A stretch of DNA of 9,151 nt from Halobacteriales archaeon (GTDB lineage Archaea; Thermoplasmatota; SW-10-69-26; JACQPN01; JAIVGT01), in NCBI GenBank assembly GCA_020201485.1, contig JAIVGT010000036.1, positions 1-9,151 on the forward strand. The letters are read 5' to 3'. A program made the position numbers and the translations under genes. Shown here one piece after another: positions 8,231 to 9,151 of the stretch. How positions within the stretch are numbered: the stretch's first letter is position 1; every line of letters begins with the position of its first letter. The notes beneath the pieces were generated by a model that was not told the origin of the DNA, did not search any database, and worked only from the letters and a program-made list of their open reading frames with translations.

Positions 8231-8297
8231 GCGCAGGCAAGGCGGGCGCGCGGCCAAAGCCGTTGCGGTCGACGCCGGCAGCCGCAGCCCCATCATC

Positions 8298-8303
8298 CTT
8301 AAG
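8298..8303. promoter_or_regulatory. CTTAAG, only AT-rich element between pgsA and htpX
   Basis: The palindrome CTTAAG is the single AT-rich spot in the divergent intergenic region. For htpX it is centred about 35 bp before the ATG, consistent with a TATA-like element and a leader of some 9 nt. It could serve either strand. Weak evidence. Confidence 0.25.
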
Positions 8304-8304
8304 A

Positions 8305-8329
8305 GCCGGGCGCGACAGTGGCGCCCGGC
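8305..8329. promoter_or_regulatory. 9-bp perfect inverted repeat between divergent pgsA and htpX
   Basis: GCCGGGCGC (8305-8313) and GCGCCCGGC (8321-8329) are exact reverse complements separated by GACAGTG. The repeat ends 6 nt before the htpX ATG and sits next to CTTAAG. The size and placement suit a dimeric regulator's operator covering the htpX transcription start, or an RNA hairpin at the htpX start codon. Which one, if either, cannot be told from sequence. Confidence 0.45.
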
Positions 8330-8335
8330 GAGAAC

Positions 8336-9151
8336 ATGGTGGACAACCTGCGGGGCACGCTGCGCACGTTCGCGCTGTTCGTGGCCCTGGCGTTCCTGTT
8401 CATGGTCATCGGCACCGTGCTCGGCGAGTTCGTCCTCGGCACGGCCGCCGGCGGGGCGCTCATCTTCCTCGTGCTCGCCCTCGTCATGAACTTCGTCAGC
8501 TACTTCTGGAGCGACAAGATCGTCCTGTGGAGCTACCGGGCCAAGGTCATCAGCCCGGCGGAGGCCCCGCGCCTCCACGCCATCGTCGACCGGGTGTGCG
8601 CGAACGCGCAGCTCCCCAAGCCGCGCGTCGCCGTCATCCCCACCGACACCCCGAACGCGTTCGCCACCGGCCGCAACCAGGACCACGCGGTCGTGGCGGC
8701 GACGCGGGGCATCCTCAACCTCCTCGACGACGACGAGCTGGAGGCGGTGCTCAGCCACGAGATGGCCCACGTGAAGAACCGCGACGTGCTCGTAGGCAGC
8801 GTCGCGGCGACCATCGCCATGGCCATCGCCTTCCCGGTGCGCTGGCTGTTCTGGGGCACGATGTTCGGCGGCGGCCGGCGCGACAGCGGCAACATCCTCG
8901 TCGTGCTCGCCGTGGGCGTGCTCGCTGCGATGGCCGCGTTCCTCATCCGCATGGCCATCTCCCGGAGCCGGGAGTACGGCGCGGACCGCACGGGCGCGGA
9001 GATCTGCCGCAAGCCGTACGCCCTGGCGAGCGCGCTGCAGAAGCTCGACGCCATGAACCGCCGCATCCCGATGCAGGTCGGCAACCCGGCCACGAGCAGC
9101 CTGTTCATCGTGAACCCGTTCCGCGGGCAGAGCCTGGTCAGCCTGTTCAGC
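8336..9151 (+). CDS. htpX: HtpX-type membrane zinc metalloprotease, 3' truncated by the window
   Basis: The frame is open to the window edge; 272 residues are visible of a family usually about 280-320 long. HtpX is a membrane-bound M48 protease that degrades misfolded membrane proteins. Two N-terminal helices lie at about 11-30 and 38-57. The zinc site is HEMAH (His141, Glu142, His145) and the third ligand is Glu213 in SRSREYGADR, with Asp217 conserved. Two more hydrophobic stretches (about 152-176 and 187-207) lie between them. The tail NPATSSLFIVNPFRG is typical of the region shortly before the family's C-terminus, so little is missing. ATG at 8336 is the preferred start; an in-frame GTG at 8318 would lie inside the inverted repeat. 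It is divergent from pgsA, and membrane quality control next to lipid synthesis is a plausible but unproven link. Confidence 0.95.
   Translation, partial: MVDNLRGTLRTFALFVALAFLFMVIGTVLGEFVLGTAAGGALIFLVLALVMNFVSYFWSDKIVLWSYRAKVISPAEAPRLHAIVDRVCANAQLPKPRVAVIPTDTPNAFATGRNQDHAVVAATRGILNLLDDDELEAVLSHEMAHVKNRDVLVGSVAATIAMAIAFPVRWLFWGTMFGGGRRDSGNILVVLAVGVLAAMAAFLIRMAISRSREYGADRTGAEICRKPYALASALQKLDAMNRRIPMQVGNPATSSLFIVNPFRGQSLVSLFS

Noticed and set aside
8231..8770. N-terminal extension of PgsA running back through the htpX region on the minus strand
   Set aside because: The extra sequence is antisense to htpX and lacks family features; PgsA proteins start just before the NLPNALT segment.

Overview
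The window is very GC-rich (about 70% by eye) and densely coded. It most likely comes from an archaeon, probably a high-GC member of the Thermoplasmatota or a related euryarchaeal lineage. Direct support is the archaeal-style CTP synthase N-terminus (SGLGKG), the adjacent AK6/Fap7-type nucleotide kinase (an archaeal/eukaryotic family), and AT-rich promoter-like patches with several starts that lack a Shine-Dalgarno sequence. The phylum is inference; no rRNA or tRNA is present to confirm it.

Layout. (1) 2-256: C-terminal end of a VOC/glyoxalase-fold protein, followed by a 210-bp intergenic stretch with two hairpins and a doubtful 22-codon ORF. (2) 467-3454: a housekeeping run of pyrG (CTP synthase), an AK6-type adenylate kinase and a Cof-type HAD phosphatase-like protein. 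The last two overlap by 4 nt (ATGA), so they look like one transcription unit for nucleotide and phosphate metabolism. (3) 3522-6892: a complete signalling cassette of H-NOX heme sensor, soluble PAS-HisKA-HATPase-REC-REC hybrid kinase, HPt protein and single-domain CheY-like receiver, the last three with overlapping ends. (4) 6989-7682: a PAP2-superfamily membrane protein gene broken by a frame change where the central catalytic segment should be. (5) 7616-8230 on the minus strand: a bacterial-type PgsA-like CDP-alcohol phosphatidyltransferase, convergent with and overlapping the PAP2 end. (6) From 8336 to the window end: an HtpX-type membrane zinc metalloprotease, cut by the window edge. A perfect 9-bp inverted repeat lies between the divergent pgsA and htpX genes.

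How the parts could work together. In bacteria, H-NOX proteins bind nitric oxide at a ferrous heme and control a neighbouring histidine kinase. This cassette has every part of such a relay: sensor with heme-ligand His103 and YxSxR, kinase with His157, receivers with Asp447 and Asp590, HPt with His59, and a terminal receiver with Asp54. It has no DNA-binding or enzymatic output domain, so the target of the pathway is unknown. An H-NOX-headed multistep phosphorelay on an apparently archaeal chromosome is the most notable item in the window.
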